Made by a program: the position numbers and the translations under genes. The notes under the pieces were generated by a model. It made no database searches and was not told where the DNA came from. It worked only from the letters and a program-made list of their open reading frames with translations. A stretch of DNA of 64,000 nucleotides. It comes from Anniella stebbinsi. Taxonomy: Eukaryota; Chordata; Lepidosauria; Squamata; Anniellidae. Below are positions 22,235 through 34,800 of this stretch, piece after piece (within the stretch, counting starts at the first letter, position 1; each line of letters begins with the position of its first letter). The DNA lies in the NCBI GenBank assembly GCA_029215795.1, contig JARDYH010000001.1, positions 197,849,654 through 197,913,653 on the forward strand, read 5' to 3'.

Positions 22235-22375
22235 TTCGTTGTTTATTTCTTAGAAGATTTATATCCGGCCTCTTCAAGGCACTCTGCTTTGCTGAACTAA
22301 CAGGAAATGCCAATAAATCACAATACCACACGAGCTAAAAACAATTAAAACAGATTTTTTTAAAAAAAAAAAAAA
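22235..22375 (-). repeat. LINE 3' fragment
   Basis: TTATTTCTTAGAAGATTTATATCCGGCCTC then CACTCTGC and A-rich sequence: a degenerate minus-strand LINE end. Confidence 0.5.
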
Positions 22376-24077
22376 ATTCAGACACGCTGTGGCATCTGCC
22401 CTGGTTCAGCCGTTCTTTTAAAACATGCTACCAGTGAGTAGGCAACTCTGGTTTATCTGTTTAACATATTTCAATTCCTCATGCAACCGGATGCCATCTT
22501 AGATTATATTCTTCCCTCTAGATATAGGGGATGCAGAGTTTCTTATTTCCAGAAATCACTCTCTCAGGTAAGAGTTGTCTTTAGTTTTTTTTTACTACAA
22601 AAATATCCACATATCAACACTAAATACAAAGCTTACACATGCATAGATTCCTAATGATATATATCTATTCTTTATGTATAAATAATATCACTTCTTATTG
22701 AGATAGGTGATTATAACAACATACACATAAAAATATTTTAGCATTCCATGACATACTACAGGCATGTTTGAGACACAATAATTAAGTCTTTGACTCCATC
22801 TTGTCTCATGCGTATGTGTTCTCAAAACATATCTCTTGCATTTGTGATCTGAGAAGATTCCTCCTGTTACCTCAACTCATTACATTCCTAGTTTGGGGAG
22901 CAATCTTTTGGCCCCAGACAGAGTCTGGGTGGGCCATAGGGTAATTCAGATTTCTAGATTTGCGATCACAGACAGCGCTCTGATTGCGGATCCAGGAATC
23001 CAGGAATCCCTGCTCCCTGCCCCCTCCTCCGCACAGCCAGTGCAGAGAGCAAGGCACTGGCTTCCTCTCTGAGGTTGCAAAAGTGACCTCGGAGAAGTGG
23101 TAAAGGAGGCGTGCCAGTAGGCGGTGAGGGGAGGGGCTTAGAGAAGCTGAGATATAAGATACACCGAGCCTCCCCAGCCTCTTTTCATCCCTCTCTGATG
23201 TTCCCCAGCTAGACAGGCGAAAAAAACCATCTAGCCAACATGCAGAGCAGGAGGAGTGCAGAGACAAAGATCATCTCCACTGCTCCTCCCACTTTGCATA
23301 GGATGCCATAAGCCTCCGCATTCAGAGCCTTATGGGCATTACCATAGGACTTTGCCCTTTATTATTAACCTAATTGTTTTTATGTTTCACCTAATTATTT
23401 TTAGGATTCTTTTTATGATTCTGTATGGGTGATGCTACTATAAATCTAATATGGGTACTGATATCCTAGTACCAAACCTGGCACCTCTTGTCTCGATTCC
23501 TTTCTTATTAGTCAAGAGTACCAATGAGCCAATCATCAGTCACTAATTGCCTGTCACTACTGTCCCCTCTCCGGGAAGCCTCAAAGATAAGACGAATTTC
23601 GCGACTCTCATTCCCAGAGGCCAAATTGTGTTGCATTCACTATTTGAATCCTGTATTTTCATCCAGAATTCTCTTGGAGGCATTTAATTATTGAATTTTC
23701 TGATTGGGCAGCATCGGGGTGTGGTGAGGGTAAGGTACTGCAAATATGAAAGATTTGCCACAAGGCACAACAGATAAAAGCAGTTAAAATGAAGGTTTGC
23801 CGGCATGAGAATTTCAACTTGTCAGGTCAAATTCCAGCAGGAATAAATAATTTTTAGCAAAGTGATTAACTTAACAGTGAGTGATGGGACCACATGCCTG
23901 GACCAGAATAGCACAAACCAGGCATGGTCTCAGAGAAGGCCTTCTTCTGCATCCCAGCCAGTTGTGCCTCAGCCTCCAATGAGAAGAGCTTCCCCAGCAG
24001 GTATTAGGGAGGGGACTGTTACAGAGTCTGATTCGGGGTGGGGGTGGGGGCAAGGAGGCAAGATGGGAAAGTGATTA
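22376..24077. other. No gene recognised
   Basis: The longest frame (23267-22872, minus) has no recognisable domain and lies in Ser/Arg-biased sequence. I see nothing else. Confidence 0.4.
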
Positions 24078-24168
24078 GTGCAATTCCGTGTATATCTATT
24101 CAAAAGTAAGACCTACTTAGTTCAACAGGATTTACTCCCTGTTCAGTATGTGTAGGATTGCACTGGAA
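24078..24168. repeat. Old dispersed repeat (GCAATCCTATAC family)
   Basis: GTGCAATTCCGTGTATATCT then AAGTAAGACCTACTTAG, ending GTGTAGGATTGCAC: an imperfect inverted pair, as at 39668-39775. Confidence 0.6.
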
Positions 24169-25487
24169 AAGTAGCTGGGAAAGATGCGTGTAGGAAAAAG
24201 TTGGCTAGCAGAGAAAAGGTTAACCGCCTTTGAATTCTTCCCTGCATTTGCCTTATGAGGATATCCCTTGTTTTCCCTGTCAACAGAATGTTCCACCCAC
24301 CCTTTTGTGGCATGTCAAGATGAAGTACATAACGCACGTGGTGTATTTCATTGACTATATTGCCCCTTTACTCGAAAAAGCTCCATGTTTTGTGGCCAAC
24401 TGGAATGGATGCCACAGGGGCAGCTATGTTTGTGTACATATATCTGCCCTATACAAGGTCTTAATTTTTACATCAAAATGGATGCATAAATGAGGATTGC
24501 TGAACCCTCACTGTCTTGCTGCCCCACATTAAGCCATTCGAGGCACTTCTCTCCAAGAGTGGATGTTAGTTGGGAAGATCTGTGCCCGAAGAGACGGAGC
24601 ATGGCAGAGGAGGGTTCCGCTGTGCTCACCCGGGTATCCCTTTCAGTGTGAAAATCAGAGCTCTATCTGCAAACAAAGAAGACACCCCACCCCACCCCAC
24701 CATGAATGGATATGGCTGCTCACATCAAATCTAGTTTGACCTGTAATTTCACAAGAAGGCTTTTGAAGTTGGTTAGGTTGAAAGGTGATTACTTGTCCAA
24801 AGCCACTGGAACTGGAGTGAGGGTTTTGATTTTTAGAGTGTTGAAGGTTGCATGATAAAGACATTGTTACCCCATGCCTGCCTTTAGGCTCACATTGAGG
24901 TAACACTGCACTGTCCTAGGGCTGTGGCCCTCTTCCAAAACAAAAAAACCGCAACATCTCTGACCAGCAATAACAGGAAATGTGTGTGTACACTTATGGC
25001 AACGGCGTCATCTACATAATATCACCTTCAGGCCAGCTGAGTGGGGATTTGAACCTATGCTTCTCAGTAACATTTATTAGCCTGTTATAAGACTAGATCT
25101 ACACTACTGGTTTATAGCAGTGTAGAAGTGGGCTGATGACTGTTGGGGCACAATCCACATCCTATATACGACTTTCATAGTGTTATTTCCTGCTTTTTAT
25201 TCCATATTCGTAATGATGATTTGACACAAGGTATAGATTTGGCCTTAAGTTATTGACAAAATAGAGAAAATATAGTTCAGGTTTGCAATACAGTAAACAA
25301 TATACAATATACAGATTTTAAGATAAAGTTAATACATCATTTACAATGTAAGATGAACAAGCTAAGAATCATATGATGAGCTGGCCTATAATAAGCCATT
25401 AGAGTATATAGTCCCCTTAATACTTAATCAGGTTTTATGCAGCAAATTTATTACTAGTAATCGTTTGCAGGGTAGAGTTTTACCTTT
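24169..25487. other. No gene recognised
   Basis: AT-rich, with a few AATATACAATATACA runs near 25300. No coding or repeat signature I can name. Confidence 0.4.
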
Positions 25488-25490
25488 TAA

Positions 25491-25922
25491 GAGCCTATCC
25501 ACATTGCCCTTAAAACGACTTATATTCTGTTTTAAAACGTGGTTTTTAAGTCGTTTCTTTACGTGGTAGGACACATTGAGCAGTACTTACGTTTCATAGT
25601 GACTGCTTCCTCCATTCTCAAAGCGTTCAGTGGTGTCACACAGGGTTAATTCTTTGTCTCTTCTTCTTTCGTTTTTGGTTTGCAGGCTGCTTGAGTTACG
25701 AGACAGAAGTGGGCGGGTCAAGCAGCCTGCAGAGCAAAAACGAAAGAAGAAGAGACAAAGAATTAACCCTGTGTGACACCACTGAACGCTTTGAGAATGG
25801 AGGAAGCAATCGCTATGAAACGTAAGTACTGCTCAGTGTGTCCTACCACGTAAGGAAATGACTTAAAAAACCACGTTTTTCAACAGAATATAAGTCGTTT
25901 TAAGGGCAATGTAGATAGGCTC
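25491..25922. mobile_element. Near-perfect palindromic Harbinger-type MITE, 432 bp, TAA duplication
   Basis: Arms of about 195 bp mirror each other almost base for base, from GAGCCTATCCACATTGCCCT to its complement AGGGCAATGTAGATAGGCTC, around a short loop near 25690-25725. TAA flanks both sides (25488-25490 and 25923-25925), the 3-bp duplication typical of PIF/Harbinger. High arm identity suggests a young or recently converted copy. No coding sequence. Confidence 0.9.
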
Positions 25923-26476
25923 TAAGTCACAGATTTGTTCAAATCAACAGGATAACAAATTTGCACAGTCTCTCCTGTGTTCCATCTGTGTTTTAGGAAA
26001 GCCAATTTCCTACTCCACACACTACACCATGCTGGTTCTTGCGCAGCCACGTACTGTATGACTAATGTGTCCAATGTTAAGTCTGGTACTAAGCAGGCTA
26101 ATATGTCTGGTACCAATGAAAAGATTAAAAGGATGCAAAATGGAGGCCATATTATTTACTATCAATTATTTCAATAATAATAATAATAGCAATTTAATTA
26201 TGGGTATTGATGGTTATCCTACTGGAGTAGGATAAGCACTAAAGTGTACAATCTCGGCTTCTGCGTTCTTGTTGTTTCTAAAAAAGAGGAGACATGCTGT
26301 AAAAGCTTAAAGTCATGATTTCTATGCAAAAAAATTCCTCCGGAAAAGCAAACTCAAAACTATTGCACTTGATAAATGTTGTTTTGGCATGTTCTGGTTG
26401 CTTAGTATATGAAGATTACCGTCAACAAGGCACAATAGGAAAATGTTGCTATAGCATGATTTCTTTTCTTTCGTAG

Positions 26477-26635
26477 CAGATGAGTAATGCCCGTTGTCAG
26501 CTTAGGAACCGAGGCTCAAACTCAAAACTGAAAGGCGGCTGGAACCATTTGGTATGCCTCTGGCTTATTCAGAAGTTCACACCTAAAACCAAAACTCTGA
26601 ACGAGTTACAAGAAATTACAAAAAAGCCCTGTGAG
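26477..26635 (+). other. Exon-like open frame, unidentified
   Basis: A pyrimidine tract and AG (tcttttctttcgtagcag) precede an open stretch of about 53 codons (start NARCQLRNRGS, end ITKKPCE) that stops at a donor-like GAG|gtgagc. I do not recognise the peptide, and no neighbouring exon was found. It may be a lncRNA exon or chance. Confidence 0.2.
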
Positions 26636-27139
26636 GTGAGCATCTCATTTCTTTTAAACTATACCGATTCAACAGTGATGTTGCTCTCTTCCATTAGGAG
26701 TTCATTTCCAACCTGGCAAAAGTGGCAGACAAGTAGTGCATAGTCCCCACGTAACATCCCCACCCCCTCCAATCAACCTGTGAGACTGTGATTTTGATAA
26801 AGTAACAGAATTAGCAGCTGGCAGAACAATAGTAACCCCCAAATCTACTCTGCTGAAGAGGATTAAGGTTTGAAGGAGGTCCCTCCTTGCAAACCTCCAC
26901 CAGTGAAGGGGATTCCTGCTGGGGAAAGCCTCCAGAAACAAAGCCCGCCCATCTCCACCCATAGAGAGGACTACAGGCTGAAAGCTACCATGGGTGATAG
27001 CAAGTGGAAGAACTTGAAACAGGGCGTTCGGGGGGGTTACTCCATAGGAATCCAATCCAGAGCTGATTTGCACTGATTACTTTCAGTCAGTGGTGTAGTG
27101 GAGCCAGGGCTCACAGGATCAAAGCTCTGGGATATTTCG

Positions 27140-28169
27140 TAGGGATGTGCATTGTATTGGATCTGATATCCGATACTGATACAAATCGGAGGAAATCGGA
27201 CATCTGATGTCTGATTCCGATGCTGGCTGCAGGAGATCCGATTTCTCCCGATCCGATTTTTTTCGATCCAATTAATATCAGAAAAAACAGACAATCAGAC
27301 CTCTATTTTACGTGTTTTCACCATAGGCTTGCATTGGGGGAAAGAAAGCTTTCCCCCAATGCAAGCCTATGGTGAAAACACGGCAGCGGGTGAGTGGGGA
27401 CCTCCCTCTCCCTCCCTCCCCCCACTCGTGCGCCTTACCTGCTGCCTCCTCGCTGCCACCCACTGCTTCCGTAGTACTGATAAACAGGCCTTTTGGCCTG
27501 TTCCACAGTAGAGTGCCGGCGCACCAGGTGACATCATCACTCAGTGCGCCATCGCTCTATTGTGGAACAGGCCGCAAAGCCTGTTTATCAGTACTACGGA
27601 AACAGCGGACAGCAGCGGACGACGATGGCAGGTAAGGAGCACAAGTGGGGGGAGGGGGAAGGGGAGGAAGGGGGAGGTCCCTCCTTACCTGCTGCCATCC
27701 CACGCTGCCATCCGCTGCTTCCGACTACTGTTAATTAGGCTTAGCGGCCTGGCTCTCAGAAGAGCAACAACGCAACGGGTGATGATGTCACCTGCCGTAT
27801 CATCGCTCTACTGAGAACCAGACCGCTAATTAGCAGTAGACAGAAGCCGTGGACGACAGTAGATGGCAGCACGGGACGGCGGCAGCTAAGGAGTGTGAGT
27901 GGAGGGAGGAAGTGGGAGAGAGGGCTGCCATTTTAGGTGTTTTCCCCAAAGACTTGCATTGGGGGAAAGCTTTCTTTCCTCCAATGCAAGCCTATGGGGA
28001 AAACACCTAAAACGGCAGTCCGATATTGAAATTGGAACTTCCGATTTTGTATCGTTATCAGATCCGATCCGATAAGATGGACCTCCGATTTTAACGATAT
28101 GATACTTTACAAAATCTGAAGTTCTGATTCCGATTCCGATTTGATTTTTGACGTCCGTGCATATCCCTA
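27140..28169. mobile_element. Diverged relative of the GC-rich hAT-like element, 1030 bp
   Basis: Ends TAGGGATGTGCATTGTATTG and CCGTGCATATCCCTA, flanked by ATATTTCG (27132-27139) and ATATTTTG (28170-28177), a 7/8 match. Two palindromic units centred near 27535 and 27785 keep the GTGAcATCATCAC-like core and the AACAGGCC/GGCCTGTT arms, but with much lower GC. Hairpins with CATAGGCTTGCATTGGGGG and AAGACTTGCATTGGGGG mark both sides. An older subfamily. Confidence 0.85.
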
Positions 28170-28454
28170 ATATTTTGATTAGCTGTGATGATTATATCAT
28201 CTTCTGACACCCTGCACAAGCTCCCTGTTCCCTCTGAGCTTAGCTGCAATTCTCTCAGTAGCTGGGGAAAAGGGGGAATGGATTTTCCCAGCAACAATAT
28301 ATTGTTTTGAGCTCATCCCTTTTGTAATACAAAATTTTGGGGAGGGGGAGGCTAGATCTTGAATGGGATGTTAAGCCCCATTAGCTTTACAAAACACAGA
28401 TTTCCCCCTCTTCCCTCCCCATCTTTTCCCCCTCTTCCCTCCCCATCTCCTTTT

Positions 28455-28565
28455 CCTTGTGTGTCATGTCATTTTTAGATTGTAAGCCTGAGGGCGGGGA
28501 CTGTCTTCTTTGCTTGGTTGATTGTACGCCACTCTGAGAGCCTTTTTTGGCTGAGGTCCACACAC
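28455..28565 (+). repeat. LINE 3' tail fragment
   Basis: TTTTTAGATTGTAAGCCTGA, GGGCGGGGACTGTCTTC and GTACGCCACTCTGAGAGCCT are the common end of CR1/L2 elements. It lies just past the ICOS stop on the opposite strand. Confidence 0.6.
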
Positions 28566-28821
28566 CTCTAGGTGGCTGGTACTATGCTGATCCCATAAAA
28601 AATATTTGGCTGCTGTTTCAACATTGGCCTGAATTATATCAGGGAAAATACGGCACTTTGTCTGCTGAGGGAGCCTTCTGATATTCTTTCCACATTTCTT
28701 GTTAAGCAATAATATAACAGACAGAAAAACAAAATGAGAAGATGGTCTCCTCACATCGCCTACGTTGAGCTTGTAAAATTACAACTTGTAAAATTGTGTA
28801 TTACCTCAGGGGACTGAGGGT

Positions 28822-28896
28822 TTAGTTGGATTTCACTGCTGCCATGGACATGTATTCATTGTTGTAGTCACGAGAGCCAGAGACCTGTTGGCAAAC
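28822..28896 (-). CDS. ICOS: ICOS exon 4: cytoplasmic tail and stop
   Basis: The acceptor follows a strong pyrimidine tract (tcttcttgtccatag|GTT). The exon has 24 codons plus TAA (28824-28822), ending NNEYMSMAAVKSN. The YMSM motif at residues 191-194 is a class IA PI3-kinase p85 SH2 site (YxxM), matching YMFM in mammalian ICOS. It lacks the Asn at +2 that lets CD28 YMNM bind Grb2. The tail stops four residues after AAV, whereas human ICOS continues with about 15 more residues, partly from a fifth exon. The mammalian membrane-proximal SSSVHDPNGE (TBK1-binding) segment is replaced by VSGSRDYNN. Confidence 0.9.
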   Translation of the reverse strand, partial: VCQQVSGSRDYNNEYMSMAAVKSN

Positions 28897-31800
28897 CTAT
28901 GGACAAGAAGAAAATGCCGTGGATTTTAGACTGGTAATTTATACACGCACGCACGCACACCCCTTTAATATTTATTTATATTTATTTATTATATTGCTAT
29001 ACCACCTTTCTGGGCAGTTTACAAAGAGTTCAAAACATAAAAAAACATAGTCAAATAAAAACTTCATAAAACTAAAAAAAAAAACGCATTAAAACCCACA
29101 TCAACTTTCCTTTCTTTGCAGGGCAGTTAGAGCTGGTTTTCACGTAACGGCAAACCACCCTTGGTGAATTTCACTGCTGCTTTGCATTTTAGAAATTCAA
29201 GCTCTGGCACCACAGTTTGTTACTACATGCAAACCCGGCAAGGGAGGGTTGTTGGGTGGTTAAAAATGGCCCGTTTTAGCATTGTGGGTGGCTTATTAAC
29301 CACCCCAAACCTTCCTTCATTGGGTTTAGATGTAACAAGCCTCAGCGTGCCCCCGCTACAGCTTGAATTTTCAAAATGGTGTTCAGCACTGCAATGAGAA
29401 GCCCCACAAGGAGATTCACCCATGGTGGCTTCTTGTTACGTGCGAACCAGCTATTACATTTCCTACGGTTTGTTAAAATTGTGGTTGATATCCAAGAGCC
29501 ACTTCATGTTAATCTTCTGACATATACTTTCGACATGATTAGGGGGAAAGCATTCACATTGTAATGTGGGAATGGCAACATCTTTCTCATCCCCTTTTTT
29601 CCCCTTTTTGTCTTGAAGCTTCCTAGGGTGTCTACCAACCCCACTGTCAAAAGTCATTTGTGCTAACATTTGCCATTTCCATATTAGGAGAAAATAACAG
29701 GTGAGCTGTCCCTATCATCGGCCTTTGCACAGGAGCAATCTAAAATTGATTTAGAAGCACTTTGGCAAATCCAGTACGATTGACCCATGTTCCCCTCCTC
29801 CTTGCCTTGGGTGTTGAATGCTGCTCAGATGACTTCAGAGTTGGCTTGGGCCCACCAATTATTTGCTACTGCAATCAGGGGACTTGTTTCCTCAGATATT
29901 TTGCTGATATGCACAAAGTTCTCTCTCTCTCTCTCCCCCTGCCCTAAAGCTCCAGGTCTTTAAATCAATAAACAAATCTGTCTTATGAAAAATTAAAAGT
30001 AAACTGCTGTCACTGGTGACTGAATTCCAGTATTGAATAAATGCCTCAAATTTGTTCATCAAAGCAATTTCCATTCCACATGCTGACCCTGTATGTCTGT
30101 GAGTATGTCGCTTACTAAAATGAAACCCCAAACATCACTAAAATGAAACCCCAAACGTCATTTCATCTCGTGGGAGCAGGTTAGAAGCTTTTGAAGGCAG
30201 CTGTGGAAATCACTTACCACATTTCTGAGGCAACAAGCTAGTAAACAGAGGATGCAAGCGATGATGGAAAGAAGAGTGAGCCCCATGAGGATCCATGATG
30301 CAAGTTCTGATAAGAAACAGGGTTTCTCTGAGAAGAAGTAGGATTCTTCTGAATCATGGGCAAAACAAAACAGGGCAGAATTAGTGCTTGAGGCCTCAGA
30401 CAACCATTATGACCTGCCTGTGTGCTGAAGCCCAACAACTGACTAGTAGGGTTTCTCTTTGCCTTGGCAGTTTTCCTTAGCACCTATCCCTCCTGAGGGT
30501 AAGGCTGTAGCCACAGAGGGAAGGAAGGAGGGAAGCAAAGAGAAACTGGCGGCGCTACCCACCATCCTGGCTTCATGAGCAGGGCCAGCTTCATGGGCAG
30601 GTCTCCTCAGGAACCTGTCGAGGGGCCATACACCAGCTGGGGCTCACTAACAAGAGCCCCCCTGGACTTGTTACTCCTTGTGATTGTATCCTGCTTGTCC
30701 ACCTGCCTCACCCTCTGGCCCAGACAATGGTGGTCGTGAGAAGCAGCACTAGATGCTTCTGCCTCTACATGCTCACTGATTCTCTGACTGCCAAGCCAGC
30801 AAGAGGGAGCCATGGTGAGAAAGAGGATAAGTAGCAATAGTATTTAGGCTGACCATCTGAAAAGGAGGACAGGGCTCATGTAACTTTAACAGCTGTAGAG
30901 AAAAGGGAATTTCCGCCAGTGTCATTTGTATGCAATTAGTTCCTGGTGAAATTCCCTCTTCATCACAACAGTTAAAGTAGCAGGGGCCCTGCCTTCTTTT
31001 GTATATGGTCACTCTAGGATAGTGCCTGCACCTTTAACTGTTGTGATGAAGAGGGAATTTCACCAGGAACTAATTGCATACAAATAACACTGGCTAAAAT
31101 TCCCTTTTCTCTACAACTGTTAAAGTTACATGAGCCCTGTCCTCCTTTTCATATGGTCAGCCTAAGCAATAGCAGCTAGTGACAATGGCAGCAAGAAGCA
31201 GGCCATGCAGAGGGGGGTCCAGTGGGTCCAGTTGGCCCGGGGCCCACCATTTTGAGGGGGCACTCCGATGAGGAGGTCCCCCCTAGCTTACACTACTGCT
31301 TCCATAGCGTAAGCGGCCCACTGAGAAGCAAGGAGCCCGCCTTGCGGAAACAGTGCAGAAGCCGTCCGTCGTGAATACCACTGTCAGACTACAAGCTCCA
31401 GAGGGCCTTGAGGTGTTGTGGAACAGGTTTAATATGAAGGTGTTATGTAGAACAGACCTGTTGGTGGGCAAACCCCCTTGGGGCGGCCATGTTGTCCTCC
31501 TTTTTTGAAATGGGGGGGGCACACACTTCCCATCTGGCCTGGGCATATTACCAGCTCTGCACAGCCCTGGTAAGAAGATAGACTTACTCAGGAAAGGGGC
31601 GCATGGAGGGTGCATTGCCCAAGAACTCTCAAAAACCTGGAGCCAGCACTAACAACCTCCGTCTAGCTTCCAAACCCAGCCTTTGAGAGGCCCCCTCCAT
31701 TTGAAAGAATTGCACAGAACAGAAGTGAGACTTTGACCAGGTATGGCTTTTCTCATCATAGTGTTTCAATGACAAATGAAGCTGCCTTTAACAGAATTCC

Positions 31801-34800
31801 CCCACCCCCATGCATTTCTTAAAGGTAGAAGCAGTGGGGGCTGGTGATGAATCCACCCCAGGAGCTATCCTTTAGAGTACTGACTGAAACCCAGAGAAAA
31901 TTCACTGCCCCACCGACATTGGAGTCACCAGCCTCCACTGGGTACACGAGGACTTTCAAAATTGGGCCTGCTAACCTAGTGTGCTCTTGGTTTTTTTCCC
32001 TACACCCCTCTGGCTTCCACGCTTACCTATATGGCTGCATCCTTTAAAAATACATATTCTGGCCTTGCCTCTAAGAATAGCAGAGAGAAACAAAGCAACC
32101 AGTTTTTCCGCTTATTTTATCTCCCTGCTAAGAAGTGATTGTAAGGCAATGAATAGGATAAAAGTGGAGACCAGAGCTTTAGTCAGGACAGAATTCTTCC
32201 CATCTAAACTTTTAAACAAACAAACACCAGTCTTTTTTTAAATTTGACACTTGACACCTTCCCGTTAGAAGGAGTTGTTTTTAGAATAGGACAGCATGTG
32301 TCTCAACAAGTCAAAGGCAGCTGGTGTCTTGCAAAGTATCTATTTTGTTTCTCCCATAAACATTCTGCTTTTTAGCCAACTGGTTGCTAAAGTGACTTAC
32401 AATAATAATTAAAAATCACATTAAAATGCAATTTAAAAAAAACCCCACTGTTAAATTCCATTTAAAACCCATCAGTAAAAAAAACAAAAACAATCTAGAA
32501 CATTTCTGGTGGCCTTTAGCAATAGCTTTATGAACATATGTTAGCAAGGCCCATCCACAGGAAAGAAAGTCTGGCCAGCTGTTCTGTTGGTTGTAGTAGA
32601 GGCTGTGGGCCTGGGCCATATATGACTATTCTTCATTTTATTTCTCTGCGCTTGGTTGTCATACCCACAGTGACTGATTGCTGAATGGGTGGACTGACTC
32701 CATTGTAAAGCATTGCCTATGAGGCAGTGCAATCTGATACGAGAAATCTGTGGCCCAGTTCGTACGTAATGAGAGACCACTGACAGGCAGGAGTATTTCT
32801 AGCCCTCCCTGGAGATGCCTCCTGCATGCAAAGAATGTGCTCTACCACTAAGCCACAGCTCCTCCCAGGAAGCATCTTCTTTCTTTGATCTCTGTTGTAA
32901 GAATTCAAATTGGTTCCTGGGAAAACATGCTTCTTCCTCCAGCTAGCATAATCAGCATCCCAGTCAAAGAGGCTTGTGACATTGTTAAGTGACTATCACG
33001 TATTGGCTAATGCATGTGACGTCACAGCCGAGAAGTGATACCATCTCTGCACAACCCATCAGAATAACAGAAATATAAAAGACCAGGGTGGGGGGCAGAG
33101 GGTTATTGCTGCTCCACCATATATGACAGGGATGAAGAACCTTCAGGCTTCTGGCCCCATTCAGTCTGCCAAGCCACCTCATCTGGCCACCACGCCTCGC
33201 AGAGAAGCCTCACCCGCTCCTGAAACCCCGCCCAAAGCTCCCGCTCCCTCATCCCCTCGCTGTGGAGATGTGGCTTCAAGGTGCTGGGAATGCCTCGAAG
33301 CACCCACGTCCAAAAGGGATTCGCTCATTTGGCACAAGCTTTAAGGATTTGATGAAAATGGAACGCAGTGGGTTTGTTACTTTGTTTCTGCGTCAATTAG
33401 AAGAAAGACAAGAGTATCAACTCACCTTGGATGTACAGATGTTTTTCACTTGCTTTGCAGCAACTAAAGACTGGGGAAAGGGTTTCTAGGCAGCAGATGT
33501 ATGTATCACTATGATTGCTTTTTAAATTCCTGAGTACGAAGGACACGTTATCGCCGGAACGCACTGGATCGCAAAACTCACTCTTGTTCTGGGGAAGTTT
33601 TTTCCCACTGTCTATGTAGAGGCTGCAGACGGGCTCTTTTTTGTTCTGCCCCTTGAACAGTTTCATATGGAAACCTTTCACTGCGCTCGGCAAGGAGCAA
33701 TTAAACACGAAGCTTTCTCTCGGAAATTCATCAGTGGGCTGAGCATGGGAGATGGTGAGGGTGTCTGGAGAGAGAGAAGGAAACGATCAACAAGCACACG
33801 ACAGAAAACTTCCACTGGAAATACAAGCAGCTGATTCTTTTTTACTTCAAAGAAGAAAATATTAGAGGAAAAGAGAAACAAGGGAAGGGAGTTACGTTAT
33901 TTCTAGATGCCTGATCCCTCTAGTCTCCTACTATATACATCATGACATACCAGAAGCAGCAAGAACCATGTGTATCCTTTTATGGCCCACAATAAAGTCT
34001 TCCAAAACTACTCAACTGATTTGCATGGCCAAAAATGGCCATTTGAATGCCCATTGCCTATGGGCAATACTTCTACAGTTTAGTTATTATTATTATTATT
34101 ATTATTATTAATTACACTTATATACCGCCCCATAGCCGAAGCTCTCTGGGCAGTTTACAAAAATTAAAAAGACTGAGCATTAAAAAGACAATATACAAAA
34201 TTTAAAACCGTAAAACAGCTGTCATTAAAATACTTTAAAACATTTTTAAATGAAAGTTGTTCATTTTCTTAAGAATTCCAGTTTTAAGGTCCTCATTAGG
34301 TCCAGTTTTAAGGTCCTCATTAGCCCTCAACTGCCTTGCCTAAGGCTGCCTTGTCCCTCTGTAATATCAATGATAGCCAGAGGGGACGTGCCCATTTGTC
34401 GCTGGGTGATAAGTTCTCTAGGGTCTGAACTTGCTAGTTAATTATAAATGCAACAAAATGCCAGCCCCCCCCCCCAAAAAAAATATTCAAAATAGATTGT
34501 CTACAGGAATCTGAAATAATTGAACCCTCAATATAATATGTAACATTTTAACATTCATTTTGGCAGGTCAGTTTCAGTTATTATGTCCTAAAATTCCCAT
34601 GGTCTGAAATCCAGCCTCAAGAACATGACACCCCGCAATCCAGCACAGAATCAGCCATGGTAAACTCCATTGACTGCAATGGGATTTAAGAATGCACTAG
34701 ATTGTAGCCATTAGTTGCAAACTTATAAACATGCTGCTTCAATTCCACTGATTTCCATGGGATTTAAGCAGCCGAATGTTCTGCACAATTGTAGACGTCA

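Noticed and set aside
22872..23267. 131-residue minus frame
   Set aside because: No recognisable family or signal; chance frame.
26702..27073. 123-residue minus frame
   Set aside because: No domain or splice sites; not supported by context.
28464..28754. 96-residue minus frame downstream of ICOS exon 4, tested as a fifth ICOS exon
   Set aside because: No similarity to the ICOS tail, overlaps a LINE tail, and exon 4 already ends in a stop after the YxxM motif.
33426..33764. CD28 or CTLA4 instead of ICOS
   Set aside because: No MYPPPY, tail lacks YMNM and YVKM; disulfide spacing and the EYMxMAAV tail fit ICOS.
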